From Acidobacteriota bacterium (GTDB taxonomy: Bacteria; Acidobacteriota; Vicinamibacteria; Vicinamibacterales; UBA8438): DNA of 43,290 bases. Below are positions 1 to 8,041 of the stretch, one piece after another. Both the position numbers and the translations under genes were made by a program. The number at the start of each line of letters is the position of its first letter. Positions within the stretch are counted from its first letter, which is position 1. The notes under the pieces are model-generated. The model ran no database searches, was not told where the DNA came from, and saw only the letters and a program-made list of their open reading frames with translations. The stretch lies in the NCBI GenBank assembly GCA_015659035.1, contig DQNS01000126.1:1-43290 (forward strand), read 5' to 3'.

Positions 1-245
1 CCGGCGCGCCGATCGCGGGGCTCGACCACGCGTCGGCTCTCGAAAGGGTGCTGGTGTTCCACGCCGGTACCGACCTGCGGGATGACGCGGTAGTGACCAC
101 GGGCGGACGGGTGCTGACGGTGGTTGGCCGCGGCGTCGACGTTGCGGAAGCTATCGAGCGCGCCTATGCCGCCGAGGGGCTGATTACGTTCGCGCGCAAA
201 CAGGTCCGGACCGACATCGGACGCAAGGCGCTAGACATCTCCTAA
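1..245 (+). CDS. purD: Phosphoribosylamine-glycine ligase, C-terminal end (partial)
   Basis: Only the last ~80 residues are present; the gene enters from the left edge in the frame whose first full codon is at base 3. The product would join glycine to phosphoribosylamine in de novo purine synthesis. The visible part matches the PurD C-terminal domain: a VFHAGT motif, a VVTTGGRVLTVV strand pair, an AIERAYAA helix, and the closing RTDIGRKAL. The final residues LDIS and the TAA stop lie inside a dispersed repeat (from base 231) that recurs at 5.3 kb and 33.2 kb. PurD normally ends close to the DIG-x-x-AL stretch, so the repeat appears to have replaced the native end. purE follows, consistent with a purine pair. 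Confidence 0.9.
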   Translation, partial: GAPIAGLDHASALERVLVFHAGTDLRDDAVVTTGGRVLTVVGRGVDVAEAIERAYAAEGLITFARKQVRTDIGRKALDIS

Positions 246-339
246 GGGGTGACATAGTGATGGGAAGCAAGTTTTCGAGGCGCACGGGCTGCTAGGCCCC
301 CGCGTAGCAGGGCTGTAAGAAAAGCGTCGCTAGCGATGC
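231..339 (+). repeat. Composite palindromic repeat, copy 1 (modules C and A)
   Basis: Module C starts CTAGACATCTCC at 231 and continues through an AAGGGGTGACAT-like stretch and GAAGCAAGTTTTC. Module A (about 287-339) carries the arms GCCCCCGC and GCAGGGC around TAG and a trailing GTAAGAAAAGC. Close copies of both lie at 5131-5395 (reverse orientation) and 33225-33434. The copy overlaps the purD stop codon and ends about 50 bp before the purE start. Confidence 0.8.
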
Positions 340-389
340 GAAGCCGACGTCGTCCGGGCGGTTTGAGACGTAGCAGAAAGGGGTAGGTG

Positions 390-887
390 ATGGGCGATCT
401 GCAGGTGCAGGTCCTGATCGGGTCCGGGTCGGATGCCGACGTGATGGCTAGCACCGTCCGCACGCTGCGCGACCTCAAGATCACGTGCGACATGACGGTG
501 GCCTCCGCCCACCGATCGCCGGACCGCGTGCGGCGCGTGATGGAAGCGGCGCTCGGTCGCGGCGTGCAGGTCTTCGTGGTCGGGGCGGGCGCCGCCGCGC
601 ATCTGGCCGGTGTGGTCGCGGCGCACACGGTTGTTCCGGTCATCGGCGTGCCGATCGACTCGTCGCCGCTCGGCGGGTTCGACGCGCTGCTGTCGACCGT
701 CCAGATGCCACCGGGTGTGCCGGTGGCCACGGTCGCCGTCGGACAGGCGGGGGCGACGAACGCGGCGGTGCTGGCGGCGCAGATCCTTGCTCTGGGCGAT
801 CCGGCGATCCGGGCGCGCCTGGACGACTACCGCCGGGAGCTTGCCGACAAGGTCGAGCAGGCGGCCGCGGCGCTCGAGCAGTCGTAA
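390..887 (+). CDS. purE: N5-carboxyaminoimidazole ribonucleotide mutase (class I PurE)
   Basis: 165 aa, the usual PurE length. It moves the carboxyl group of N5-CAIR to C4 to give CAIR in purine synthesis. Diagnostic motifs are GSGSDADVM near the N-terminus (phosphate-binding loop), ASAHRSPDR with the catalytic His, VVGAGAAAHLAGVVAA, and VIGVPIDSSPLGGFDALLSTVQMPPGVPVATV. ATG at 390 is preferred to the in-frame GTG at 387, because AAAGGGG at 377-383 sits at a workable Shine-Dalgarno distance. It follows purD; purK is not in the window. The 5' leader carries composite repeat copy 1. Confidence 0.95.
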   Translation: MGDLQVQVLIGSGSDADVMASTVRTLRDLKITCDMTVASAHRSPDRVRRVMEAALGRGVQVFVVGAGAAAHLAGVVAAHTVVPVIGVPIDSSPLGGFDALLSTVQMPPGVPVATVAVGQAGATNAAVLAAQILALGDPAIRARLDDYRRELADKVEQAAAALEQS

Positions 888-939
888 GCTGGGAAGTCAA
901 AACCTTTCAGGGATCGGGGAGTTGAAACGGAAACTGGCG

Positions 940-1041
940 AAGCCCTTCCGCCTCCGCCGAGGCTACGGCGGACAGGCCGGCTTCCTCCTTGTCTTCTCCC
1001 CGCTCATCCTGAGCAGAGGAGAGGGTGCCGCTGTCGAAGGA
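940..1041. repeat. Two dispersed intergenic repeats (D and E types)
   Basis: The purE-argF gap (888-1071) holds repeat D (about 940-988, with CCGAGGCTACGGCGGACAGG) and repeat E (about 1000-1041, CGCTCATCCTGAGCAGAG then CTGTCGAAGGA). D recurs near 24030 and 27510. E recurs at 15755 and, reversed, at 30982. A short heptad-like CTGACTTCTGTCTCC follows at 1042. I see no gene here. Confidence 0.75.
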
Positions 1042-1071
1042 CTGACTTCTGTCTCCCAGAGGACCGGACCA

Positions 1072-2091
1072 CTAGACGTTGTCGTGGTCAGGCTCAACGC
1101 CGCCTAGCATCATCAGCAACAACGCCTTCTGGGTGTGGAGCCGGTTTTCCGCCTGGTCGAACACCACGGAGCGCGGGCCCTCCAGGACGTTCGCGTCGAC
1201 CTCTTCACCCCGGTGTGCCGGCAGACAATGCATGAAGACGGCGTCGTCGTTGGCCTCGGCCATGAGCGCGCTCGTGACCCGGTACCCCTGGAACGCCGCG
1301 CGGCGGTGGGTCTGGTCCGCCTCCTGTCCCATCGAGGTCCAGACATCGGCGTAGACGGCGTCGGCGCCCCGAACCGCCTCGACCGGGTCGTGCACCTGCA
1401 CGAGCTGGGCGCCGTGACGAGCCACCCGACGGGCCGCGTCGAGCGTCTCCTCCGGCAGGGCGAACTTCTCGGGCGACGCCAGCCGCAGGTTCAGTCCCAG
1501 CATCATGGCGGCGTGGGTCAGCGAGGTGGCCACGTTGTTGCCGTCGCCGACATAGGCCAGCGTGCGACCCCGCACCGCACCGCATCGCTCCTGCACGGTC
1601 AGGCAGTCGGCCAGTGCCTGGCAGGGGTGCTCCTCGTTGGTCAGGGCGTTCACGATCCGCAGCCGCGTGGTGGCCTCGACGAACTCGCGCAGCCGTGTGT
1701 GCTCGAAGGTGCGGATCGCGGCCACCGACACCCACCGCTCGAGGGTACGCGCCACGTCTGCCAGCGGTTCACGGGTGCCAAGGGCGTCGGCCGACGGTGG
1801 ACAGCTCACGTGCCCGCCGAGCTCCTGCATCGCGATCTCGAAGCCGGTCCTGGTCCGTAGCGACGGCTTGTCGAACAGCAGCGCCAGCGTGCGTCCGGCC
1901 AGCGCCCGTGCCGTCGGCGCGTCGGGGCCCAACCGCCGCTCCCGCTTCAACCGTCCGGCCAGCACGAGGCAGGCCTCGAGCGTTTCGGGCGACAGGTCGA
2001 GCACCGACAGATAGGTGCGTCCCGCCCTGGCTACATCCGCCGCGACGGCGTTCTCGCTCTGAACCGGTTTGGTCGTGCTCGTCGTGTCCAT
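1072..2091 (-). CDS. argF: Ornithine carbamoyltransferase
   Basis: 339 aa; forms citrulline from ornithine and carbamoyl phosphate. Carbamoyl-phosphate signature is S77-L-R-T-R81, with HPCQ at 155-158. Ornithine-binding residues are in SMGQE (253-257), and the catalytic loop HCLPAHRGEEV is at 288-298. These fit ornithine rather than aspartate carbamoyltransferase. The SMG motif also argues against N-acetylornithine carbamoyltransferase, and the complete acetyl-recycling set (argJ) supports that. The N-terminal ~25 residues are extra and weakly conserved, and no good Shine-Dalgarno precedes ATG 2091, so a later start is possible. It is last in the leftward arginine unit, separated from argJ by 87 bp with heptad repeats. 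Confidence 0.93.
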   Translation of the reverse strand: MDTTSTTKPVQSENAVAADVARAGRTYLSVLDLSPETLEACLVLAGRLKRERRLGPDAPTARALAGRTLALLFDKPSLRTRTGFEIAMQELGGHVSCPPSADALGTREPLADVARTLERWVSVAAIRTFEHTRLREFVEATTRLRIVNALTNEEHPCQALADCLTVQERCGAVRGRTLAYVGDGNNVATSLTHAAMMLGLNLRLASPEKFALPEETLDAARRVARHGAQLVQVHDPVEAVRGADAVYADVWTSMGQEADQTHRRAAFQGYRVTSALMAEANDDAVFMHCLPAHRGEEVDANVLEGPRSVVFDQAENRLHTQKALLLMMLGGVEPDHDNV

Positions 2092-2145
2092 GATGGGTGC
2101 ACCAGCGCGGGGCGAGAGACCGATGTTAGCGAAGCCCTCCAGCTT

Positions 2146-2174
2146 CTCCTGTCTCCCGCCTCCTGTCTCCTTGG
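2146..2174. repeat. Heptad repeat array between argJ and argF
   Basis: A period-7 array of GTCTCCT/GTCTCCC-type units. The same family recurs at many gene boundaries in this window (for example 7856, 7976, 9259, 14538, 19424, 22814, 24007 and 30960). Confidence 0.75.
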
Positions 2175-2178
2175 GGCA

Positions 2179-3387
2179 TCACGTCCTGTAGTCCGCGTTG
2201 ATGCGGACGTACTCGGCGCTGAGGTCACAGGTCCACACGGTGGCGGTGCCGGTGCCGCCGGCGCCCACGTCGACCCCGATCACCACCTTCGACTCCTTCA
2301 GGTGCTCGGCCGCGGCCGGCTCCCGGTCGGCGAAGACCTGCTCGCCGCTGAACAGCTCGGCCTCGCCGATACGGACCCGCGCGCGTGTGAGGTCGAAGGC
2401 GACACCGGCTCGCCCGGCGACCGCCACCAGTCGGCCCCAGTTCGGGTCGCCACCGTGCACCGCCGTCTTCACCAGCGGGGAGTTGGCGATCGCGCGCGCG
2501 GTCTGCCTGGCCTCGGTGGTTGTGCGCGCGCCGGTGACGGTGACCGTGACCAGCTTGGTGGCACCTTCGCCCCCCGTGACCACGGCGAGCGCCAACTCCC
2601 GACACACCGTGTGGAGCGCATCGACGAACGCAGAGTAGGCGGTATCGTCGATCCGGACCCCGGAACGGCCGCCGGCCAGCAGCAAGACCATGTCGTTGGT
2701 CGACGTCTCGCCGTCGACCGTGATGGCGTTGAACGTGTCGTCGGCGGCCTCCGCGAGCGCGCGCTGCAGCAGGTCCGGCCCGACATCGGCGTCCGTGGTC
2801 AGGAACCCCAGCATGGTGGCCATGTTCGGTTCGATCATGCCGGCGCCCTTGGCCATTCCCCCGACGTGGAAGACCCCCTCGGGTGTCGTGGCGCGGACGG
2901 CCGCCTCCTTTGCCCACCGATCGGTCGTCATGATGGCCTCGGCCGCCGCCCCATGCCCCTCGCGACTCAGCGCTCCGACGGCGTGCGTGATGCCGTGGCG
3001 TAGCTTCTCGCCGTTTAGCTGGACCCCGATCACACCGGTGGAGGAGACGAGGACCTGTTCTGCCGAACACCCGATGGCGCGGGCGGTGTCGGTCGCCATC
3101 GTCCGGGCCACCGCCAGCCCCTGGTCGCCGGTGCAGGCGTTCGCGCACCCGCTGTTGACGACGATGGACGACGCGGCGCCGTGCGACGCCCGAAGGTGTT
3201 CGCGGGTGACCACGACCGGTGCTGCCACCGCCAGGTTCGTCGTGAAGATGCCGGCCGCCCGCGCCGCTGGTGTCGAGACAATCATCGCGAGATCCAGCCC
3301 GGATGGTTTGATGCCGCACGCGACCCCGGCGGCCGTGAAGCCCGCCGGTGCGGTGATGCCCCCCGTGATCTTGTCGCGCTCGCTCAT
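2179..3387 (-). CDS. argJ: Bifunctional glutamate N-acetyltransferase / amino-acid acetyltransferase
   Basis: 402 aa. It moves acetyl from N-acetylornithine to glutamate, closing the cyclic arginine pathway. The family is made as a precursor that cleaves itself before a Thr nucleophile; here that is T191 in KGAGMIEPNMA/TML. An SSTGVIG loop (115-121) fits the oxyanion hole. Start ATG 3387 shares one base with the TGA of the upstream acetyltransferase gene, implying coupled translation. An in-frame extension to 3474 overlaps that gene and lacks family similarity, so it was not used. Whether it also makes acetylglutamate from acetyl-CoA cannot be read from sequence; the adjacent short ArgA would make that redundant. 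Confidence 0.95.
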   Translation of the reverse strand: MSERDKITGGITAPAGFTAAGVACGIKPSGLDLAMIVSTPAARAAGIFTTNLAVAAPVVVTREHLRASHGAASSIVVNSGCANACTGDQGLAVARTMATDTARAIGCSAEQVLVSSTGVIGVQLNGEKLRHGITHAVGALSREGHGAAAEAIMTTDRWAKEAAVRATTPEGVFHVGGMAKGAGMIEPNMATMLGFLTTDADVGPDLLQRALAEAADDTFNAITVDGETSTNDMVLLLAGGRSGVRIDDTAYSAFVDALHTVCRELALAVVTGGEGATKLVTVTVTGARTTTEARQTARAIANSPLVKTAVHGGDPNWGRLVAVAGRAGVAFDLTRARVRIGEAELFSGEQVFADREPAAAEHLKESKVVIGVDVGAGGTGTATVWTCDLSAEYVRINADYRT

Positions 3388-3920
3388 CAGATCGTCCTCG
3401 CGGTGCCGCGTGGTCCGCTCTGACCCCAACCGAGCTCGATGACGACCGCGTATTGCTCGCACCGCCGGAACCACTCACACCGCTGGCAGTCGGTCATGAT
3501 CTTTTCCGGCAGCCAGGTGTGTGGCACGATCGAAAAACCGATGGCCACGAAGGGGTGCGGCAGGTGGGTGAAGGCACACAGACGCGGCACGCCCTGCCGG
3601 CGGGCCCCGGCGACGAGCGCCGCCAGGACGGCGGTGCCGATACCGGCCCCGCGCGACCCGGTGGTCACGACCAGCGACCGGATCTCGGACAGTCTCTTGC
3701 TGAGTGGCGCCAGCTCTCCACATCCGATCACGGTGCCGTTGAGGGTCGCGACGAGAAACCGGGACACGTGGCGCCCGACCTCCTCCGGTGTGCGCGGCAA
3801 GAGATGTCCGAGGCCGACGTTCGCGGTCACGAGCCGGCTGATGGCCGCCGCGTCGGGGCGACCAGCGGGCCGGATGTCGGCCATGGTCGTCGGGGTGTGG
3901 GTTTCTTCCATCGCGATCAT
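3387..3920 (-). CDS. argA: Short GNAT-family N-acetylglutamate synthase
   Basis: 177 aa GNAT protein without the amino-acid-kinase domain of classical ArgA, resembling the short actinobacterial-type synthase. The acetyl-CoA loop is SRGAGIGTAV (89-98). The C-terminal VPHTWLPEKI followed by three cysteines (C145, C148, C154) is typical of this short group; the cysteines' role is unknown to me. The start ATG overlaps the argD TGA by four bases (ATGA), and its own stop overlaps the argJ start, so argD, this gene and argJ are tightly coupled. Internal ATGs at 3911 and 3884 are possible starts. The expected job is priming the cycle with new acetylglutamate, with arginine feedback likely but not shown. 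Confidence 0.85.
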   Translation of the reverse strand: MIAMEETHTPTTMADIRPAGRPDAAAISRLVTANVGLGHLLPRTPEEVGRHVSRFLVATLNGTVIGCGELAPLSKRLSEIRSLVVTTGSRGAGIGTAVLAALVAGARRQGVPRLCAFTHLPHPFVAIGFSIVPHTWLPEKIMTDCQRCEWFRRCEQYAVVIELGWGQSGPRGTARTI

Positions 3921-5116
3921 CGCACGTCACTCAGGACCGTATCCAGAATCTGCAGCCCTTCGTCAATCTCTGGGTCGGAGACAGTCAGCGGCGGGAGCAG
4001 TCGCACCACCCGTCCCGCCGTGCGGTTGACCAGGAGTCGGTGGGCCAACGCGCCGTCGACGACCTGCGTCGCCGTCGCCTCGGTCATTTCGAGGCCGCGC
4101 ATGAGTCCGGCGCCGCGGATGTCCGTGATCACGGGATGCCGGGTCGCCAGCGCTCGCAGGCCGTCGGCCAGTCGCGCCCCGGCGACTCGGACCCGGTCCA
4201 ACCCGCCGTGCTCCAGCGCGTCGAGGTACACCAGCGCCGCTCGACAGGCCAGGAGGTTGCCGCCATACGTCGTGCCGTGGTCACCCGGCGAAATCGCATC
4301 CGCTACCTCCTGACTCATCAAGATCGCTCCGATCGGCACCCCCGCGCCCAGCGCTTTTCCGAGGGCCAGCAGATCGGGACGTAACCCCAGCATTGCGGAG
4401 TGAAACGGCGCGCCGGTCCGGCCCAGTCCGCACTGGATCTCGTCCGCGATCAGCAAGGTGCCGGTACGTTCGCAGGCCGCGGTGACCGCGTCGGCGAACT
4501 CGGGTGACAACGGCCAGACGCCCCCCTCGCCCTGGATCGGCTCGAGGATGATCGCAGCCACGTCTGACCCGACCGCCGTCTCGAGGGCGTCCGGGTCAGT
4601 CGGCGACACGAAGGCGACCCCTTCGAGCAACGGCTCGAACGGGGCGCGATAGCCAGGTTCCCAGGTGACCGACAGCGACCCGAAAGTGCGGCCGTGAAAC
4701 GACCGTTCCAGGGCAACGATCCGGGTGCGCGCGGTTTCACCGCGTGTGTGCCAATAGCGCCGCGCGAACTTCAGGCAGCCCTCCACCGCCTCCGTGCCAC
4801 TGTTGCAGAAGAAGGCACGCGGGAGACCGGACAGCGCCGTCAACCGGCGTCCGACCTGCCCCTGGAGGGGATGGAAATACAGGTTCGAGGTGTGCAGCAG
4901 CGTGCGGGCCTGCTCCCCCAGCGCCGTGGCCAGCCCCGGGTGCGCGTGCCCCAGAGAGGCCACGCCGATCCCGGAGAGAAAGTCTAGATACGCGTGCCCC
5001 TCGATGTCGTAGACATAGCTCCCCTTACCGTGCGTGAGCACGATCGGCACGCGTCTGTACACCTGCAGCAGGTGCTCTGCCTCGACTGTCTGGATGTCCT
5101 GTCCTTGCGTAACCAT
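3917..5116 (-). CDS. argD: Acetylornithine aminotransferase
   Basis: 399 aa class-III PLP aminotransferase. It converts N-acetylglutamate semialdehyde and glutamate to N-acetylornithine. Seen are CNSGTEAVE (104-112, phosphate binding), SFHGRTFG (139-146), LIADEIQCGLGRTG (222-235, PLP ring contact) and Schiff-base Lys254 in LALGKALGAG. Length and motifs match ArgD; a related succinylornithine or GABA enzyme is excluded mainly by context. It is separated from argB by about 300 bp filled with a composite repeat and joined by ATGA to the short argA. No strong Shine-Dalgarno is obvious at ATG 5116. Confidence 0.94.
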   Translation of the reverse strand: MVTQGQDIQTVEAEHLLQVYRRVPIVLTHGKGSYVYDIEGHAYLDFLSGIGVASLGHAHPGLATALGEQARTLLHTSNLYFHPLQGQVGRRLTALSGLPRAFFCNSGTEAVEGCLKFARRYWHTRGETARTRIVALERSFHGRTFGSLSVTWEPGYRAPFEPLLEGVAFVSPTDPDALETAVGSDVAAIILEPIQGEGGVWPLSPEFADAVTAACERTGTLLIADEIQCGLGRTGAPFHSAMLGLRPDLLALGKALGAGVPIGAILMSQEVADAISPGDHGTTYGGNLLACRAALVYLDALEHGGLDRVRVAGARLADGLRALATRHPVITDIRGAGLMRGLEMTEATATQVVDGALAHRLLVNRTAGRVVRLLPPLTVSDPEIDEGLQILDTVLSDVR

Positions 5117-5130
5117 CCTCTGCTCTCATC

Positions 5131-5395
5131 CTGCTAGCGAAGCTTTTCTTACAGCCCCGCTACGCGGGGGCTAGCAGCCCGTGGTGAAAGTCCGGCTGCA
5201 TTCGACCGCCGCTGCATCCCGGCTGCCTGCGTTGCTCCTCGGTCACATACTGCCGGTATTTTCCCTCGTCGCGTCTTACCAGACGGGCGCATCACCGGTC
5301 TCGGTGCCACGCCGGACTTTCACCACGGACTGCTAGACATCTCTGGAAAACTTCCTTCAAATGTCATGATCTCACCCCTTGGAGATGTCTAGCAG
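5131..5395. repeat. Composite palindromic repeat, copy 2 (modules A, B, C)
   Basis: This fills most of the argD-argB gap. Module A (5131-5178) holds a GC-rich hairpin around GCTACGC between two GCTAGC sites. Module B has 26-bp inverted arms at 5171-5196 and 5311-5336 with one mismatch (core GTGGTGAAAGTCCGGC), spaced by 114 bp that contain ATAC-TGCCG-GTAT. Module C (5330-5395) has 14-bp arms, CTGCTAGACATCTC and GAGATGTCTAGCAG. I see no open reading frame with coding features. Confidence 0.85.
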
Positions 5396-5415
5396 CCGCC
5401 TGGGCCGTCACTTGG

Positions 5416-5462
5416 GCCCTCACCCCGCTCTCCCGGCGGAAGAGGGAGAAACCGGAGCACGT
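5416..5462. repeat. Dispersed repeat F at the argB 3' end
   Basis: CCCTCACCCCGCTCTCCC, then GGAAGAGGGAGAAACCGGAGC. Similar copies are at 21510-21556 and 40888-40940. It encodes the argB C-terminal tail and stop on the reverse strand. Confidence 0.7.
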
Positions 5463-6268
5463 TCTTGCGCAACCTGCTGGATCGTGGTGCCGGCGCTTGT
5501 GTCCAGGTTGTCGGTGTGTGTACCGGTGACGATGTCGATCCGGCCCACGCCGGCGCGGTGAGCCTCGCGACACGCGATCAACTTGGCGACCATGCCGGCG
5601 CTGGCCCGGCCGTCGGCGATGAGCCGGTGCATCAGGTCCATATCCATCGATGGGATCGTCCGACCCTGCTCGTCCAGCACGCCGGCGGTGCCGCCGGCGA
5701 TCAGGAGTCGCGCGGCGCCCAACCGCCCGGCGAGATGTCCGGCCAACGTATCGGCGTTCACATTGAGCAACTGTCCGCCGCTGTCGGCGCCGACGCTGGC
5801 AACGATCGGCACGAGACCCGCCTGGCAGAGCCGGTCCAGCAGGACGGGCCGGTCGGCGCCGGTTGGCTGCCCCACGAAACCGAGGTCGACGAGGGTGCCC
5901 TCGGCCGCCGTGTAGGGCTCTGCCCGCTGGATCGTCGATATACCGGCGTCGGCAGCGGTCAGCCCGACCGCCTCCACCCCGGCGACCCGGGCCGCGGCCA
6001 CAAGCCGCGTGTTGACGCGGCCCGCGAGCACGTCGACGACAACCTCGAGGGTGGCCGCGTCGGTCACACGGAGCCCATCGACGGCTCGTGTGGGGATCCC
6101 CTTGGCGGTCATTTCCGCGTCGACCTCGCGCCCACCACCATGCACGACGACGAGGGGGGACTGTGACGCGAGGCGGCAAATCGCCGTGGCGATGTCTCGT
6201 CGCCCGTCCGGCTCCTCCAGCAGCTCGCCGCCGAGTTTGAGCACGGTCGTGCCCGTCTCTCCTGTCAT
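5420..6268 (-). CDS. argB: Acetylglutamate kinase
   Basis: 282 aa amino-acid kinase; phosphorylates N-acetylglutamate with ATP. The N-terminal VLKLGGELLE supplies the nucleotide-phosphate lysine/glycine loop. VVVHGGGREVDAEM binds acetylglutamate, and LNVNADTLAGHLA and GGTAGVLDEQG are family motifs near the ATP site. The chosen ATG at 6268 overlaps the argC stop as ATGA; the frame stays open to 6412 but that part lies inside argC. The last ~12 residues (APVSPSSAGRAG) are translated from repeat F, so the natural end seems to have been extended or replaced. The next gene, argD, begins only after the composite repeat. Confidence 0.93.
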   Translation of the reverse strand: MTGETGTTVLKLGGELLEEPDGRRDIATAICRLASQSPLVVVHGGGREVDAEMTAKGIPTRAVDGLRVTDAATLEVVVDVLAGRVNTRLVAAARVAGVEAVGLTAADAGISTIQRAEPYTAAEGTLVDLGFVGQPTGADRPVLLDRLCQAGLVPIVASVGADSGGQLLNVNADTLAGHLAGRLGAARLLIAGGTAGVLDEQGRTIPSMDMDLMHRLIADGRASAGMVAKLIACREAHRAGVGRIDIVTGTHTDNLDTSAGTTIQQVAQERAPVSPSSAGRAG

Positions 6269-7257
6269 GACAGCCCGGTTGTCTCGTCCAACCCGAACGC
6301 GACGTTGAGGTTCTGCAGCGCCTGACCGGCGGCGCCCTTGACGAGGTTGTCCAGACAGACCACGAGCACCAGCCGTCCCGACAGTGTGTCGATCTTCCAG
6401 CCGATGTCGCAAAAATTGGTGTGCGTGACGTGCTTGATCTCGGGCAGGGCGTCACCCGTGAGCCGGACGAACGGCGCGTCCGCATAGGCCTGCTCGAGTG
6501 CGGTGGCGACCATCGTCTCGCTCACTGCCCGTCGAACGCGCACGTAGATCGTCTCGAGAATGCCACGATCCAGCGGGACGAGATGCGGTGTAAACGTCAC
6601 GGCCTGCTCGAGCTCCTGCTCGATCTCGGCGCCGTGCCGGTGCTCGAAGAGGCCGTAGGCGGCGACACTGCCGTGACATTCCGAGAAGTGGGTTCGCCCG
6701 GATGGTGTCTTGCCGGCGCCGGAGATGCCCGACTTGGCGTCGATGACGATGTCGCCCTCGAGCAGCCCGGCGTCGACCAGTGGCCGGAGTGCCAACACCG
6801 CTGCCGTCGGATAGCACCCCGGACAGGCGATCAGCCGCGCGCCGGGCAACGCCGCTCGATAGTGCTCGGTCAGCCCATACACGGCCGGTTCTGCGAGATC
6901 TGGCGTGGCGGGGTACCAGCGGCGGCGTTGCGCCGGGTCCCGCAACCGAAACGTGCCGGACAGATCGAACACCCGCACACCGCGTGCTACCAACGCCGGA
7001 CCGACCTGGGCGGCCACGGGGTCCGGCAAGGTCATGAACACCGCCTCGGTCTCGGCCACCAGCCGGTCGATCGACAGCGGTGTGACCTCGCCGTCCCAGA
7101 CCCGGGCCAGGCCGGGCAGCGTCCGGACGGTGTCGGTGTCACCGGACGCCATCGCCGTCGTGACCCGGACCGCCGGGTGCCGCGCTGCCAACCTGATCAG
7201 CTCCTGCCCCGCGTACCCAGTCGCGCCGGCGATCCCGATGGAGATCACGTCTGCCAT
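6265..7257 (-). CDS. argC: N-acetyl-gamma-glutamyl-phosphate reductase
   Basis: 330 aa; NADPH-dependent reduction of acetylglutamyl phosphate to the semialdehyde. It shows an N-terminal Rossmann motif GIAGATGYAGQEL (8-20) and catalytic Cys148 in ACPGCYPTA. The SGAGKTPS and HFSECHGSVAAYG stretches are typical of ArgC, and HLVPLDRGILETIYV follows. It is first in the leftward arginine unit and overlaps argB by four bases. ATG 7257 lies directly downstream of a promoter with nested palindromes resembling ArgR boxes. If the nearer AT-rich box were used as -10, the mRNA would be leaderless; the TTGACC/TATAAA pair gives a leader of about 18 nt. Confidence 0.95.
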   Translation of the reverse strand: MADVISIGIAGATGYAGQELIRLAARHPAVRVTTAMASGDTDTVRTLPGLARVWDGEVTPLSIDRLVAETEAVFMTLPDPVAAQVGPALVARGVRVFDLSGTFRLRDPAQRRRWYPATPDLAEPAVYGLTEHYRAALPGARLIACPGCYPTAAVLALRPLVDAGLLEGDIVIDAKSGISGAGKTPSGRTHFSECHGSVAAYGLFEHRHGAEIEQELEQAVTFTPHLVPLDRGILETIYVRVRRAVSETMVATALEQAYADAPFVRLTGDALPEIKHVTHTNFCDIGWKIDTLSGRLVLVVCLDNLVKGAAGQALQNLNVAFGLDETTGLS

Positions 7258-7291
7258 GTATATTTATACTAACCTTAGGTTATTTATACGT
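7255..7291. promoter_or_regulatory. Tandem ArgR-box-like operators upstream of argC
   Basis: GTATA-TT-TATAC (7258-7269) is palindromic. GTTATTTATACG (about 7280-7290) is a second similar half-conserved box. Between them is the perfect palindrome TAACC-TTA-GGTTA (7270-7282). They resemble the AT-rich ArgR box of Enterobacteria and Bacillus; paired boxes are usual for ArgR hexamers. Confidence 0.55.
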
Positions 7292-7312
7292 CCACTCGTG
7301 GACCACGGTCAA
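7283..7312 (-). promoter_or_regulatory. Predicted argC promoter
   Basis: Read leftward: -35 TTGACC (bases 7312-7307), an 18-bp spacer and -10 TATAAA (7288-7283). The spacer contains the perfect palindrome GTCCAC-TC-GTGGAC (7290-7303). The -10 lies within an ArgR-box-like sequence, so arginine-ArgR repression is likely. Confidence 0.65.
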
Positions 7313-7342
7313 TCAAAATAATCGTCGAGCGCCGCGGGGTGC

Positions 7343-7369
7343 TTGACATCCGATCGGCTTATGGATACT
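7343..7369 (+). promoter_or_regulatory. Predicted argR promoter
   Basis: TTGACA (7343-7348) is a perfect -35. The -10 is less certain: GATACT (7364-7369) gives a short 15-bp spacer and TACTAA (7366-7371) gives 17. A third ArgR-box-like sequence, TGCATAAATATGAA, overlaps the argR start codon (about 7382-7397), which would allow autorepression. Confidence 0.5.
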
Positions 7370-7390
7370 AATACACAGACTTGCATAAAT

Positions 7391-7843
7391 ATGAAAACCT
7401 ATCGGCAATCGGCCATCCTCGATCTGGTGTCCCGGCAAGTCGTGCGCAGCCAGAACACGCTCAGGCGCCAGCTGGCCGCACGGGGGATCACGGCGACACA
7501 GGCGACGATCTCGCGGGACATCAAGGAGCTGGGGCTCGTCAAGCGAGCGGCGGACGGCGCGTACCAGAAAGCCCAGATCGAGACCCCGTCACCGACCGTC
7601 ACGGGCGACCGCGTGCGGCGGGCGGTCGTGGCGTCTCTGTGCCGGGCCGACCGGGTCCAGCAGTTGCTGGTCCTGAAGACCGATCCGGGGCAAGCGCAGC
7701 CGCTGGCCTTCGCGCTCGATCAGGCCGCGTGGCCCGAGGTTGTGGGCACCGTGGCTGGGGACGACACGATCCTGGTCGTGATGCGCACCGCGCAGAGCGC
7801 CAGGATCCTCGAGCGGCGGCTCGGGCGCTGGGCACAGGGGTAG
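7391..7843 (+). CDS. argR: Arginine repressor ArgR
   Basis: 150 aa, the normal ArgR length. The N-terminal winged helix has TQATISRDIKELGLVK as recognition motif. The C-terminal hexamerisation and arginine-binding domain has GTVAGDDTILVV with its paired aspartates. Start ATG 7391 was chosen by alignment with the MKxYRQxAIL opening; upstream TTG and ATG codons in frame belong to the promoter region. No Shine-Dalgarno is seen, so the transcript may be nearly leaderless. Its divergence from argC, with boxes between, indicates that it controls both arginine units and itself. Confidence 0.93.
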   Translation: MKTYRQSAILDLVSRQVVRSQNTLRRQLAARGITATQATISRDIKELGLVKRAADGAYQKAQIETPSPTVTGDRVRRAVVASLCRADRVQQLLVLKTDPGQAQPLAFALDQAAWPEVVGTVAGDDTILVVMRTAQSARILERRLGRWAQG

Positions 7844-7855
7844 CGGAGGATTCCC

Positions 7856-8000
7856 GGGAGACAGGAGACAGGAGGAGCCGGAGCGGCCGAATCGGTCGGG
7901 AATCGGCCGGCCTGGTTCTTTCAATGGGCCGCCGCCGGGGCGGTGAGAAGAGGTCGGCGCAGCCGTCCAGCTTTCTCCTGTCTCCTGTCTCCTGACTCCT
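7856..8000. repeat. Facing heptad arrays between argR and argG
   Basis: GGAGACAGGAGACAGGAGG (7856-7876) faces CTCCTGTCTCCTGTCTCC (from 7976) across about 100 bp, so a transcript could fold into a long stem. The spacer has no gene I can support. Confidence 0.7.
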
Positions 8001-8041
8001 TCGTGGTTGACCCGACAGCGGAAGTCAGGAGCAACAAGGAT

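Noticed and set aside
5146-5176. Module A hairpin considered as a terminator
   Set aside because: The T-rich stretch is on the wrong side or lacks a run directly after the stem, and copies occur irrespective of gene ends.
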